A stretch of 64,000 nucleotides of DNA from Paraburkholderia caballeronis (lineage in GTDB: Bacteria > Pseudomonadota > Gammaproteobacteria > Burkholderiales > Burkholderiaceae), in assembly GCF_900104845.1 (NCBI RefSeq), contig NZ_FNSR01000002.1, forward strand, positions 992,001 to 1,056,000. Direction: 5' to 3'. The notes beneath the pieces are model-generated. The model did no database searches and was not told the DNA's origin. It saw nothing but the letters and a program-made list of their open reading frames with translations. Positions 53,625-62,691 of this stretch are shown here, piece by piece (position 1 is the first letter of the stretch; each line of letters opens with the position of its first letter). A program made the position numbers and the translations under genes.

Positions 53625-55235
53625 TCAATGGGCGTCGGCCGGCGGCGGCGTGAACGCGATCGGCCGCGAGAACGCGACGCTCACGATCGCGACGACGAAA
53701 CACAGCGCGAGCACGAAGAACGTATCGGAGAACGTCATCACGAGCGCCTCGCGCATCACCAGCGCGTGCAGTTGCGCGAGGCTCGCGTGCGCGACGTCGA
53801 GCGCGTTGCCCGCGACGGATGTCCAGTAGCGCGTCTGCCCGCCGAGCAGCGACTCGACCTGCGGCGCGCCCTGCGTGACGCTCTCGTTGAGCCGCAGATA
53901 GTGGAAGTTCAGCCGGTCGTTCAGCATCGTCGCGCTGACCGCGATGCCTATCGCGCCGCCGAGATTGCGCATCAGGTTGAAGAGGCCGCTCGCGGATTTA
54001 AGGCGCGACGGCGGCAGCGAGCCGAGCGCCATCGTGACGATCGGCGGCACCGCGAACTGCTGGCCGATGCCGCGCAGCGCCTGCGGCAGCAGCAGTTGCT
54101 GCCAGCCCCAGTCGTGCGTGAGCGGCACGTACAGGTAGCAGCCGAGGCCGAAGCAGCACAGCCCGAACAGCAGCAGCAGCCGCATGTCGACGAAGCGCGT
54201 CGAGAACGCATACGCGGCGAGCGCGAGCAGCTGGAACACGCCGACCGACAGCAGCGCGAGCCCGATCTGCAACGCGCTGAAGCCGCGCACTTCGGCGAGG
54301 AACAGCGGCGTCAGGAACACCGACACGAAGATGCCGATGCCGGTCACGAACGACAGCAGGCTGCCGATCCCGAAGTTGCGCACCGCGAGCGCGCGCAGAT
54401 CGATGATCGGATCTTTCGCGGTGAGCGCGTGGACGATGAACAGGAACCCGCAGATCGCCGAGACCCAGGTACAGCCGAGGATCGCGCCGTCACCGAACCA
54501 GTTGCGGCGCGGGCCTTCTTCGAGCAGGTATTCGAGGCAGCCGAGGAAGCCGCACATCAGCACGATGCCGACGTAGTCGCCGCGTTTGAGCAGCGACAGG
54601 TCCGGCTCGTCGACGTGCACGTACTTCGGCACGAGCAGCGTCACCGCGATGCCGGGCGCGACGTTCAGATAGAACAGCCAGTGCCACGACCACTGCTCGG
54701 TGATCCAGCCGCCGATCACCGGGCCGATGGTCGGCGCGAGCGACGCGAGCGCGCCGATCGTCGTCGACGCGATCAGCCGCTGCCGGCCCGGAAACAGCAT
54801 GAACGCGGTCGTGAACACGGTGGGGATCATCGCCGCGCCGAGCGCGCCCTGCAACGCGCGGAACACGATCATCGAGTTGATGTCCCATGCGAGGCCGCAC
54901 AGCATGCTCGTGATCGTGAAGCCGAGCGCGGAGCCGGCGAACAGCCAGCGCGTCGAGAATACCTTCGACAGCCAGCCGGACATCGGGATCACCATGATCT
55001 CCGCAATCAGATACGCGGTCTGCACCCACGACAGTTCGTCCTGGCTCGCGGACAGCCCGCCGCCGATCTCGCGCAGCGACGACGCGACGATCTGGATGTC
55101 GAGCGTCGCCATGAAGAAGCCGACGCACATCAGCGAGAACGCGAGCACGCGCTGGCCGACCGGTTGCAGATGCGGCGCGGCGACGTTCGGCTTCGGCGGC
55201 GACGCGACGGCGTCGAGGGTTTGCGTGGCGCTCAT
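53625..55235 (-). CDS. DHA2-family multidrug exporter (EmrB-type)
   Basis: A 536-residue major facilitator with 14 predicted helices. Motifs include LDIQIVASSLREIGGGLSASQDELSWVQTAYLIAEIMVIPMSGWLSKVFSTRW near the start and RALQGALGAAMIPTVFT. It exports hydrophobic or acidic compounds by proton antiport, together with the EmrA-type adaptor and the outer-membrane factor. The start at 55235 is 19 bp after the emrA stop; the in-frame upstream ATG at 55280 overlaps emrA. The drug or metabolite is unknown. Confidence 0.93.
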   Translation of the reverse strand: MSATQTLDAVASPPKPNVAAPHLQPVGQRVLAFSLMCVGFFMATLDIQIVASSLREIGGGLSASQDELSWVQTAYLIAEIMVIPMSGWLSKVFSTRWLFAGSALGFTITSMLCGLAWDINSMIVFRALQGALGAAMIPTVFTTAFMLFPGRQRLIASTTIGALASLAPTIGPVIGGWITEQWSWHWLFYLNVAPGIAVTLLVPKYVHVDEPDLSLLKRGDYVGIVLMCGFLGCLEYLLEEGPRRNWFGDGAILGCTWVSAICGFLFIVHALTAKDPIIDLRALAVRNFGIGSLLSFVTGIGIFVSVFLTPLFLAEVRGFSALQIGLALLSVGVFQLLALAAYAFSTRFVDMRLLLLFGLCCFGLGCYLYVPLTHDWGWQQLLLPQALRGIGQQFAVPPIVTMALGSLPPSRLKSASGLFNLMRNLGGAIGIAVSATMLNDRLNFHYLRLNESVTQGAPQVESLLGGQTRYWTSVAGNALDVAHASLAQLHALVMREALVMTFSDTFFVLALCFVVAIVSVAFSRPIAFTPPPADAH

Positions 55236-55254
55236 GACAGCCTCCCCGGTCCGG

Positions 55255-56382
55255 TCAATGGGCGGCGGACACCGGCGCACCGCCGCTGTCGCCGCTGCCG
55301 CTGTTATCGCCGAGATGCACCGTCACGGTCGCGGACAGCCCCGGCCGCAACACGCCCTCCATCCCGCGCGGCACGTCGAGCCTCACCCGCACCGGCACGC
55401 GCTGCACGATCTTCGTGAAGTTGCCGGTCGCGTTCTCCGGCGGCAGCACGCTGAATGTCGCGCCAGTCGCGGGCGCGAGGCTTTCGACGCGGCCGTGCAG
55501 CGGCTCGCCCGACGCGTCGAGTGCGACGTCCGCGCGGTCGCCCGCGTGCATCCGGCGCAACTGGTCCTCCTTGAAGTTCGCATCGACCCACAGGTCCGAC
55601 GACGGCACGACGGTCAACAGCGGCGAGCCGACGTTCGCGAGCATCCCGACGCGCGCGGTGCGGTTGCCGATGTAGCCGTCCACCGGCGAGCGGATCGTCG
55701 TATATTCGACGTTCAGCGCGGCGAGACGCCGGTTCGCTTCGGCGGTCGCGACACGCGCGTCGGCATCCGCGATCTGCGCGGCCAGCACCTGCAACTCGCG
55801 CTGCGCGGCGAGCACGGTCGCGCCGCTCTGCTGCACCGACGCGCGCGCCTTCGCGTAATCGGCGTCCGCGCGTTCGACCAGTTGGTCCGATACCGCGTCG
55901 TCCTTCACGAGTTCCCGATAACGCTGACGGTCCTGCGTGCTGCGCGTCAGCTCCGCATCGGACGCGCGCTGCTCGGCCTGATGCTGGTCGATGATCGCGG
56001 TCTGCAACGTCTGCCGCGCCTGCAACTCCGCGACGGCGGCGCGCGCGCTGCGCACCTCGGCGTCCGCCTGCGCGAGCTTCGCGTCGTAGTCGCGCGAGTC
56101 GAGCCGGATCAGCACCTGGTTCGCATGCACGAACTGGTTGTCGCGCACGAGGATCTCCGCGACGAAGCCGTTCACGCGCGGCGCCATCACCGTCACGTTG
56201 CCGCCGACGTACGCGTCGTCGGTGCTCTGCTCGAAGCGCAGCACGAAATACCAGTAGCTCGCGGCGGCGGCCAGCACCAGCACGACCGCGCCGAGCGCGA
56301 TCGCCATCCACGGCGTGCGGCGGCCCGCGGCCTGGGTCGCGTCCGGCTGCTGGCCGGCGACGGGGGTGGAAGGACTCGACAT
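55255..56382 (-). CDS. Membrane-fusion adaptor (EmrA/HlyD-type)
   Basis: A 375-residue periplasmic adaptor. One N-terminal membrane helix (about 25-47) leads into QSTDDAYVGGNVTVMAPRVNGFVAEILV, then a long coiled-coil hairpin (about 95-205), a lipoyl half-motif and IRSPVDGYIGNRTARVGMLANVGSPLLTVVP. It bridges the EmrB-type pump and the outer-membrane duct. The start at 56382 is 73 bp after the marR stop, with a candidate MarR operator directly upstream. Confidence 0.93.
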   Translation of the reverse strand: MSSPSTPVAGQQPDATQAAGRRTPWMAIALGAVVLVLAAAASYWYFVLRFEQSTDDAYVGGNVTVMAPRVNGFVAEILVRDNQFVHANQVLIRLDSRDYDAKLAQADAEVRSARAAVAELQARQTLQTAIIDQHQAEQRASDAELTRSTQDRQRYRELVKDDAVSDQLVERADADYAKARASVQQSGATVLAAQRELQVLAAQIADADARVATAEANRRLAALNVEYTTIRSPVDGYIGNRTARVGMLANVGSPLLTVVPSSDLWVDANFKEDQLRRMHAGDRADVALDASGEPLHGRVESLAPATGATFSVLPPENATGNFTKIVQRVPVRVRLDVPRGMEGVLRPGLSATVTVHLGDNSGSGDSGGAPVSAAH

Positions 56383-56392
56383 GACGTTTCCC

Positions 56393-56406
56393 TGTGTATA
56401 TGCACT
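56393..56406. promoter_or_regulatory. Candidate MarR operator before emrA
   Basis: TGTGTATATGCACT, an imperfect dyad 11 bp before the emrA start. It is related to the sites at 56883-56896 (11 of 14 bases) and 49620-49633 (12 of 14). Confidence 0.55.
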
Positions 56407-56454
56407 AACAAGAATGCAAAAAAACGCACGCAAAGACCGCGTGCTGCCCTTCGT

Positions 56455-56889
56455 TCAACTGCGAGACATCGCGCGCGTGACGCGAAACAGCTCGCGCCGC
56501 AGCCATGCGGCGCGGCGCGCGCCGAAACGGCGCTCGAATTCGTCCTGTGCGGCGCGCCAGTGCACCGCGGCTTCGCCGAGCCGCGCGCGGCCTTCCGGCG
56601 TCAGCGTCAACTGCCGGCGGCGCGGACACGCGGCGTCGGCCGCATCCGCGACGAGGCCGGCGCGCAGCAGCGGCCGCAGCGCGCGCACGAGCGTCGTGCG
56701 TTCCATCACCATCGCGCCGGCCAGTTCGACCATCGTCAGGCTCGCCGCCCTGCCGAGCGCGCCGAGGATGCTGAACTGCGTCGGCGTCAACCCGGCCGCC
56801 GAAAGATGCCGTTCGTACAGTTGCGACAGATGCCGCGCGGCCTGGCGAACGGCAAAACAATCGTCGTGCTCGGGTGACTGAGTGTGCAT
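56455..56889 (-). CDS. MarR-family repressor of the EmrAB-type efflux operon
   Basis: A 144-residue MarR protein, paralogue of the one at 47850-48284; both share the CFA(L/V)RQA, QLYERHLS-AGLT and (M/L)VM(D/E)RTT(V/L)VRAL blocks. The winged helix contains MVELAGAMVMERTTLVRALRPLL. The single N-terminal Cys is C11. The ATG at 56889 is chosen; a GTG two codons earlier is also possible. It is the first gene of the efflux operon and very likely represses it, releasing on binding of a phenolic or acidic compound, as known for EmrR/MarR proteins. Confidence 0.9.
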   Translation of the reverse strand: MHTQSPEHDDCFAVRQAARHLSQLYERHLSAAGLTPTQFSILGALGRAASLTMVELAGAMVMERTTLVRALRPLLRAGLVADAADAACPRRRQLTLTPEGRARLGEAAVHWRAAQDEFERRFGARRAAWLRRELFRVTRAMSRS

Positions 56890-56896
56890 ACGCACA
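56883..56896. promoter_or_regulatory. Candidate autoregulatory MarR operator
   Basis: TGTGC-ATAC-GCACA, a perfect 5-bp-arm dyad covering the marR start codon. A repressor bound here would block expression of its own operon. Confidence 0.55.
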
Positions 56897-56981
56897 GATT
56901 ATGCGGACCCGCCCTGTTTCGGGCAAGCATCCGGTGCGTCATCAGATTGTGACCGCCGCGACAACAATCGCGGCGGCGCGC

Positions 56982-57902
56982 TCATTCGTCGGCCGCGGGC
57001 GGCTGCACGACCTGGCCGAAGAAGCCGGTCGCATGGTCGATGAACGCGCGGACTTTCGCGGGCAGCAGCGTGCGCGTCGTATACGCGAGGCGGATTTCGA
57101 TCGCGCCGTTGACGATCGGGAAGTCGTCGAGCACCGTGACGAGCCGCCCCGCGGCGATCTCCTCGCGCGCGAGCACGACCGGCAGTATCCCGATGCCGAA
57201 ACCTTGCAGCACCATCTCGCGATTGAACACCGGGTTGTTCGACACGACCTCGTGCCGCAGCGGCACGGTCAGGTCTTCGTTGCCGACGCGGAACGTCAGC
57301 ACCGGCTTGCGCAGCGACGACGGCATCGTCACGAACGTGTGCTCCGCCAGTTGCTCCGGGTGAGTCGGCATCGGATGCGATTCGAGGTAACCCGGCGTCG
57401 TCACCAGTGACAGCGGAATGCGTTCGAGCAGCCGCGTGACGGTCGTGTCGTTGTTCAGCATGAACGGCAGCACGATGCCGAGGTCGTAGCCGTCCGCGAC
57501 CAGATCGACGGGGCGCTCGGTCAGCGTCACGTCGAGGCCGACCTTCGGATGCGCGCGCTTGAAGCTCGATATCAGCGGCACGAGGCGGTTCACGGTCGCC
57601 GTCGTGTGCGCGACGAGCCGCAGCACGCCGCCCGCCTCGCGGCCCTGACCGGTCGCGTTGGCCTCCAGCGAGTCGAGGTCGTCGAGCACGCGGCAGCAGC
57701 CGTCGTAGAACTGCTCGGCGGCTTCGGTCAGCGACACCGCGCGCGTCGTCCGGTGAAAGAGCCGGTTGCCGAGCCGCTTTTCGAGCCGCGCGATTGCGCG
57801 CGACACGACTGGCGTCGTGAGGCCGTGCATGTCGGCCGCGCGCGTGAAGCTGCGCGCCTCGACCACGGAGCGGAAGATGCGCAGGGTATCGACGTAGTCC
57901 AT
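56982..57902 (-). CDS. LysR-family regulator upstream of the efflux operon
   Basis: A 306-residue LysR protein with the N-terminal HTH VEARSFTRAADMHGLTTPVVSRAIARLEKRLGNRLFHRTTRAVSLT, in the CrgA/DmlR-like branch, and an effector domain ending KVRAFIDHATGFFG. It runs in the same direction as the efflux operon and ends 93 bp before marR, so it could be cotranscribed or independent. The target genes are not obvious from position. Confidence 0.88.
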   Translation of the reverse strand: MDYVDTLRIFRSVVEARSFTRAADMHGLTTPVVSRAIARLEKRLGNRLFHRTTRAVSLTEAAEQFYDGCCRVLDDLDSLEANATGQGREAGGVLRLVAHTTATVNRLVPLISSFKRAHPKVGLDVTLTERPVDLVADGYDLGIVLPFMLNNDTTVTRLLERIPLSLVTTPGYLESHPMPTHPEQLAEHTFVTMPSSLRKPVLTFRVGNEDLTVPLRHEVVSNNPVFNREMVLQGFGIGILPVVLAREEIAAGRLVTVLDDFPIVNGAIEIRLAYTTRTLLPAKVRAFIDHATGFFGQVVQPPAADE

Positions 57903-57998
57903 ATGAACCGCCTTGTAATGAAAATGCGGAAGCGGTCTTCCGTTCAGGTCGCGCAGCTTACCGCATCCGCGCGCATCGAGCCGGCGGCGGCAAGGCGC

Positions 57999-58277
57999 TC
58001 ACGGCGTGTCGTCCGGGCCGTCGCCGCCGAACACCTCCGCACAGAACGCGCGCCCGTCCTCGCTCAATCCCGCGGTGCCGGTGCCGTTCTCCGCCAGCGT
58101 CGTCACGACGAGCCCGTCGTCCACCAGCGCGGTCAGTTGCCGGCGCAGCGCGCTCATTGGCACGCCTGCCTGCTTCGCCAGCTTCGCCAGCGACCATGCC
58201 TTGCCCGGCGTCTCCTGCTGCGCGCGCCACAGCTGCGCGAGCACCGCCACCAGTACCGGATCGACTTCGTCGTTCAT
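57999..58277 (-). CDS. Small winged-helix-like protein, unknown function
   Basis: A 92-residue soluble protein that reads like a compact winged helix: [56 protein letters not shown]. This is a typical helix-turn-helix plus wing and could be a transcription factor. The start at 58277 follows AGGAGACGAGAG. Small proteins of this kind are found near FdhF/YdeP-type oxidoreductase genes in related bacteria, from recollection. Here it is separated from that gene by the repeat array and the MocR gene. Confidence 0.7.
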   Translation of the reverse strand: MNDEVDPVLVAVLAQLWRAQQETPGKAWSLAKLAKQAGVPMSALRRQLTALVDDGLVVTTLAENGTGTAGLSEDGRAFCAEVFGGDGPDDTP

Positions 58278-58290
58278 GTCTCTCGTCTCC

Positions 58291-58584
58291 TGTCGGCCAG
58301 AGTTAGCGCTTCAGCGCTTACTCTGGTCCCATGCAAAGCTGTCGATCGGAGTTGGCGCTTCAGCGCTTACTCCGATCCCATGCAAAGCTGTCGACCAGAG
58401 TTAGCGCTTTAGCGCTTACTCTGGTCCCATGCAGAGCTGTCGACCAGAGTTGGCGCTTCAGCGCTTACTCGGGTCCCATGCAGAGCTGTCGATCGGAGTT
58501 GGCGCTTTAGCGCTTACTCCGATCCCATGCAAAGCTGTCGACCAGAGCTGACGCTTCAGCGCTTACCCCGATCCCATGCAAGAT
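58291..58584. repeat. Six 49-bp tandem units, each a hairpin with covarying stem
   Basis: Units start at 58291, 58340, 58389, 58438, 58487 and 58536, every one 49 bp. Each has an invariant TGTCG lead, a stem arm, a GCGCTT-(C/T)-AGCGCTTA centre, the matching arm, and TCCCATGCA. Units 1 and 3 use CCAGAG with CTCTGG; units 2 and 5 use TCGGAG with CTCCGA, so both arms changed together. Unit 4 has one mismatch (CTCGGG). Unit 6 has a CCAGAG arm with CCCCGA and looks decayed. The array fills the gap between two leftward genes. Confidence 0.93.
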
Positions 58585-58612
58585 GGTTGCTGCCGTCATT
58601 GGCCGCTTCGCG

Positions 58613-60103
58613 CTACGCCATCGACGCGACCAGTTCGCCCAGCATCTTCAGCGCCGCCTCGGTCTGCGAGGTCCACGGGTAGCTGTAGTTGAGCCGGATG
58701 AAATGGTGAAAGTCGTTGCGCATCGAGAACATGTAACCCGGCCCGATCGTCACGCCGCGCGCAAGCGCCGCCTCGTAGAGCCGCATCGAGTCGATCCGCG
58801 CCGGCAGTTCGACCCACAGCACGTAACCGCCCTGCGGCTCCGACACCTGCGTGCCGGCCGGGAAGAAGCGCAGCACCATCGCGCTCATCAGCCGCGCCTG
58901 CTGCCGGTAGAAGCGGCGCAGCCGGCGCAGGTGGCGATCGTAGCCGTCGTGGCGCAGATAATCCGCGAGCGCGACCTGCGGCACCGACGGCGTCGTCAGC
59001 GTGTTCAGGAACTTCAGCTTCTCGACCTGCGCGCGAAAGCGCCCCGGCATCGCCCAGCCGATCCGGTACGACGCGGACAGGCTCTTCGAGAACGACGCGC
59101 AATGCAGCACGAGGCCCCGCGTGTCGAAGCGCTTCAGCGTCGACGGCCGCGTGTCGCCGAAATAAAGCTCCTGGTACACGTCGTTCTCGATCACCGGAAT
59201 CTCGCGCGCGCCAAGCAGTTCGACCAGTTGCGCCTTGCGCTCGTCGGGCATCTGGAAGCCGAGCGGGTTCTGGAAGTTCGGCATCACCATGCACGCGGCG
59301 ATCTTCTGGCGCGCCACGACGCGCGCGAGCGCGTCGAGGTCGATGCCGAGCGCCGGATGCGTCGGCACCTCGATCGCGCGCATCCCGAGCCGCTCGATCG
59401 CGTGCAGCATCGCGTAATAGGTCGGCGACTCGACCGCCACCGTGTCGCCCGGCTTCGCGACCGCCTGCAGGCTCAGGTTGATCGCCTCGGTCGCGCCGAC
59501 GGTCACGACGATCTCGTCCGGATCGACCGGCGCGCCGTTCTCCGCGTAACGGCGCGCGATCTGCCGGATCAGTTCGGGATTGCCGGGCGGCAGGTCGTCG
59601 ATCAGGTTCCAGCTCGCGTGGCGGCGCGCGATCGCGTTCGCGTACTGGTTGATCCGCCGCCACGGGTACAGCGACGGGTCCGGGTACGGCGAGCCGAGCG
59701 GCACCGCGTCCTGCACGCGGATGTTGCGCAGCGTGGACAGCACGAGGCGGCTCACGTCCACCTGCGCGGGCGCCGGGGTCGGCGCGGCGGGCGGCGGCTT
59801 CGCCGCGCGCCGCGCGCCGCTGCCGCCCGCGCTGCCTGGGTTGCCGCTGCCGGCGGCCGCGGGACCAGCCGCGCCGCCCGGCGCGTGGCCGTTCGCGCGG
59901 CCGCGCACGAAGTAACCGGACTGCGGCCGCGACTCGATCACGCCGCGGCTCTCCAGCAGCGCATACGCATGCAGCACGGTCTTGATGCTGACGCCGTACT
60001 GGCGGCTCGCGCGCCGCACCGACAGCACCCGCTCGCCCGCGCCGAACACGCCGCGCTGCACGGCGGCCTCGATTTCGTCGGCAAGCGTTTCGTAGCGGGT
60101 CAC
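58613..60103 (-). CDS. MocR-type regulator (GntR domain fused to aminotransferase)
   Basis: A 496-residue protein with an N-terminal GntR winged helix (about 1-70; RVLSVRRASRQYGVSIKTVLHAYALLESRGVIESRPQSGYFV). A low-complexity Gly/Ala/Pro linker (about 70-115) joins it to a fold-type I PLP domain with NFQNPLGFQMPDERK and SFSKSLSASYRIGW, the lysine being the PLP site. MocR proteins use PLP as a cofactor or sensor to control amino-acid, vitamin B6 or related genes. It is divergent from the molybdoenzyme gene at 60260 and may control it or a distant target. Confidence 0.9.
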   Translation of the reverse strand: MTRYETLADEIEAAVQRGVFGAGERVLSVRRASRQYGVSIKTVLHAYALLESRGVIESRPQSGYFVRGRANGHAPGGAAGPAAAGSGNPGSAGGSGARRAAKPPPAAPTPAPAQVDVSRLVLSTLRNIRVQDAVPLGSPYPDPSLYPWRRINQYANAIARRHASWNLIDDLPPGNPELIRQIARRYAENGAPVDPDEIVVTVGATEAINLSLQAVAKPGDTVAVESPTYYAMLHAIERLGMRAIEVPTHPALGIDLDALARVVARQKIAACMVMPNFQNPLGFQMPDERKAQLVELLGAREIPVIENDVYQELYFGDTRPSTLKRFDTRGLVLHCASFSKSLSASYRIGWAMPGRFRAQVEKLKFLNTLTTPSVPQVALADYLRHDGYDRHLRRLRRFYRQQARLMSAMVLRFFPAGTQVSEPQGGYVLWVELPARIDSMRLYEAALARGVTIGPGYMFSMRNDFHHFIRLNYSYPWTSQTEAALKMLGELVASMA

Positions 60104-60259
60104 AGGGGTGGCGGCTCGGGCGCGGAAAAGTCAATTCCCGCAGTCTATGACAAATCGCCGCAACTGTACTCCTCCGCTTTCGGTTTTTCTGTGATCTCCG
60201 CGCGTCGGGGAACACAGTACGCTGCGGTCATCGGCCACACCGTCCATTCCGACCGCATC

Positions 60260-62608
60260 ATGAAGAAACCCGAAGCCCGCATCGAGCCCTACACCCACCC
60301 CGCCGCCGGCTGGGGCGCGCTCAAGTACGTCGCGATCAATCTCATCAAGGAGAAGGTCGCGGGCGGCAACTACCGGACGCTGCTCGCGCAGAACCAGCCG
60401 AACGGCTTCGACTGCCCGGGCTGCGCGTGGCCGGACCGCGAGCACGCGTCGACCTTCGAGTTCTGCGAAAACGGCGTGAAGGCCGTCGCGGCGGAGGCGA
60501 CCAGCAAACGCGTGACGCCCGCGTTCTTCGACGAGCACACCGTCACCGAACTGATGGCCCAGTCCGACTATGAACTGGAGCAGCACGGCCGCCTGACCGA
60601 CCCGCTCGTGTACGACGCGGCGCGCGACCGCTACGTGCCGATCGAATGGAACGACGCGTTCGCGCTGATCGCGCGCCACCTGAACGCGCTCGACGACCCG
60701 AACCGCGCGGCGTTCTACACGTCGGGCCGCGCGAGCAACGAGGCCGCGTTTCTGTACCAGCTGTTCGTGCGGATGTACGGCACGAACAACTTCCCGGACT
60801 GCTCGAACATGTGCCACGAGGCGACGAGCCGCGGGCTGCCCGGCACCGTCGGCATCGGCAAGGGCACCGTCACGCTCGACGACTTCGAGCACGCGGACAC
60901 CCTGCTGCTGTTCGGCCAGAACCCGGCGACGAACCATCCGCGGATGCTCGGCGAACTGCGCGAATGCGCGAAGCGCGGCGCGACGATCGTGTCGATCAAC
61001 CCGCTGCGCGAGCGCGGGCTGGAACGCTTCGCGAGCCCGCAGCACGCGCTCGACATGCTGTCGCCGAACGGCACGAAGATCAGCTCCGTGTTCATCCGGC
61101 CGAAGATCGGCGGCGACTTCGCGCTGATCAAGGGCGTCGCGAAGCGCGTGATCGAACTCGACGACGCCGCGCTCGCGGCCGGCGCCGAACGCGTGCTCGA
61201 CGTCGAATTCATCGCGCAGCACACGGTCGGCTTCGACGCGTTCGCGGCCGATCTGCGCGCGGAAAGCTGGGACACGATCGTCGCCGAAGCGGGCGTGCCG
61301 CTCGACGAAGTGCTGAAGCTCGCGGACATCTACGTGAAGGGCCGCGCGGTGATCTCGACGTGGGGGATGGGCCTCACGCAGCACAAGAACTCGGTGCCGA
61401 CCGTGCAGTTGCTGTCGAACCTGATGATGATGCGCGGCAACATCGGCCGGCGCGGCGCGGGCCTGTGCCCGGTGCGCGGCCACTCGAACGTGCAGGGCGA
61501 CCGCACGGTCGGCATCGAGGAGAAGCCGACCCAGGCGTTCCTCGACCGGCTCGGCAAGGCCTACGACTTCGAACCGCCGCGCGAGCACGGCTACGACGTG
61601 GTCGAGACGATTCACGCGATGCTCGAAGGCCGCGTGAAGGTGTTCATCGGCCTCGGCGGCAACTTCTCGATCGCGACGCCGGACACGCCGCGCACGTGGG
61701 ACGCGATGCGCTCGTGCGACCTCACCGTGCACATCACGACGAAGCTGAACCGCAGCCACCTCGTGCACGGCCGCGACGCGCTGATCCTGCCGACGCTCGG
61801 CCGCACCGAGATCGACCTGCAGAACGGCGTGCCGCAAGGCGTCAGCGTCGAGGACTCGATGAGCATGGTCCACATCTCGTACGGGATGAACCGGCCCGCG
61901 TCGCCGAACCTGCTGTCCGAGATCGCGATCGTCGCGCGGATGGCGCACGCGACGCTCGGCAGCGCGAAGGTGGACTGGCTCGCGCTCGCGGCCGACTACG
62001 CGCTGATCCGCGACGGCATCGAGCAGGTGTTCGACGGTTTCGAGCGCTACAACGAACGGCTGAAGCAGCCGGGCGGGTTCCACCTCGGCGTCGCGTCGCG
62101 CGACCGCGTGTGGAAAACGCCGAGCGGCAAGGCGCAGTTCGTCGTGCATCCGATCGCGCTCGACACGCCGATCCACCGCGCCCGCGCGGAGCACGGCGAG
62201 CGCCTCCTGACGCTGATGACGACACGCTCGCACGACCAGTACAACACGACGATCTACGGGCTCGACGACCGTTATCGCGGCGTGTACGGTCAACGCCGCG
62301 TGCTGTTCGCGAACCGCGACGACCTCGCGATGCTCGGTTTCGAGGCCGGCCAGCGCGTGGACATCACGAGCGTGTGGGACGACGGCGTCGAGCGGCACGT
62401 CGAGGACTTCCTGCTGGTCGAATACGACATTCCGCGCGGCTGCCTCGGCGCGTATTACCCGGAAACGAATCCGCTCGTGCCGCTGTCGTCGATCGCGGAC
62501 GGCGCGGGAACGCCGACGTCGAAGTCGATTCCGGTGCTGTTGAGCGCGCGCGTGAACGCGAGCGTCGACGCAAACGCGGAAACCGGGGCCGAGGCCATCG
62601 CAGCCTGA
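60260..62608 (+). CDS. FdhF/YdeP-family molybdopterin oxidoreductase
   Basis: A 782-residue cytoplasmic molybdoenzyme. It has FDCPGCAWPD near 51-60, YTSGRASNEAAFLYQLFVRMYGTNNFPDCSNMCHEATSRG (about 153-193), and the MGD-binding GQNPATNHPRM. The C-terminal molydop_binding domain has TTRSHDQYNTTIYGLDDRYRG. It resembles E. coli YdeP and NAD-independent formate-dehydrogenase-like proteins; the physiological substrate is unsettled. The start at 60260 gives the family N-terminus; the in-frame open sequence upstream (from 58583) crosses the MocR gene and is rejected. No FdhD or electron-transfer subunit is adjacent. Confidence 0.9.
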   Translation: MKKPEARIEPYTHPAAGWGALKYVAINLIKEKVAGGNYRTLLAQNQPNGFDCPGCAWPDREHASTFEFCENGVKAVAAEATSKRVTPAFFDEHTVTELMAQSDYELEQHGRLTDPLVYDAARDRYVPIEWNDAFALIARHLNALDDPNRAAFYTSGRASNEAAFLYQLFVRMYGTNNFPDCSNMCHEATSRGLPGTVGIGKGTVTLDDFEHADTLLLFGQNPATNHPRMLGELRECAKRGATIVSINPLRERGLERFASPQHALDMLSPNGTKISSVFIRPKIGGDFALIKGVAKRVIELDDAALAAGAERVLDVEFIAQHTVGFDAFAADLRAESWDTIVAEAGVPLDEVLKLADIYVKGRAVISTWGMGLTQHKNSVPTVQLLSNLMMMRGNIGRRGAGLCPVRGHSNVQGDRTVGIEEKPTQAFLDRLGKAYDFEPPREHGYDVVETIHAMLEGRVKVFIGLGGNFSIATPDTPRTWDAMRSCDLTVHITTKLNRSHLVHGRDALILPTLGRTEIDLQNGVPQGVSVEDSMSMVHISYGMNRPASPNLLSEIAIVARMAHATLGSAKVDWLALAADYALIRDGIEQVFDGFERYNERLKQPGGFHLGVASRDRVWKTPSGKAQFVVHPIALDTPIHRARAEHGERLLTLMTTRSHDQYNTTIYGLDDRYRGVYGQRRVLFANRDDLAMLGFEAGQRVDITSVWDDGVERHVEDFLLVEYDIPRGCLGAYYPETNPLVPLSSIADGAGTPTSKSIPVLLSARVNASVDANAETGAEAIAA

Positions 62609-62640
62609 ACGGCGCGCCGCCGGCGTATCGATCTCCGCCA

Positions 62641-62682
62641 CCCTGCATGCGCGGCCGCGCCGCGCATGCAGGGTCTTTTTTT
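62641..62682 (+). terminator. Terminator after the molybdoenzyme gene
   Basis: A perfect 15-bp stem: CCCTGCATGCGCGGC (62641-62655) and its complement (62659-62673), with a 3-nt loop, followed by TCTTTTTTTA. Confidence 0.92.
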
Positions 62683-62691
62683 ATCGGCGGC

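Noticed and set aside
58291..58584. CRISPR array
   Set aside because: The units are directly adjacent 49-bp copies with no unique spacers, and no cas genes are present.
58583..60259. N-terminal extension of the molybdoenzyme frame upstream to 58583
   Set aside because: It runs antisense through the MocR gene; the family N-terminus begins at 60260.
60131..62641. Leftward 836-codon open frame antisense to the molybdoenzyme gene
   Set aside because: Same reason; composition is that of a shadow and the sense frame carries all molybdoenzyme motifs.
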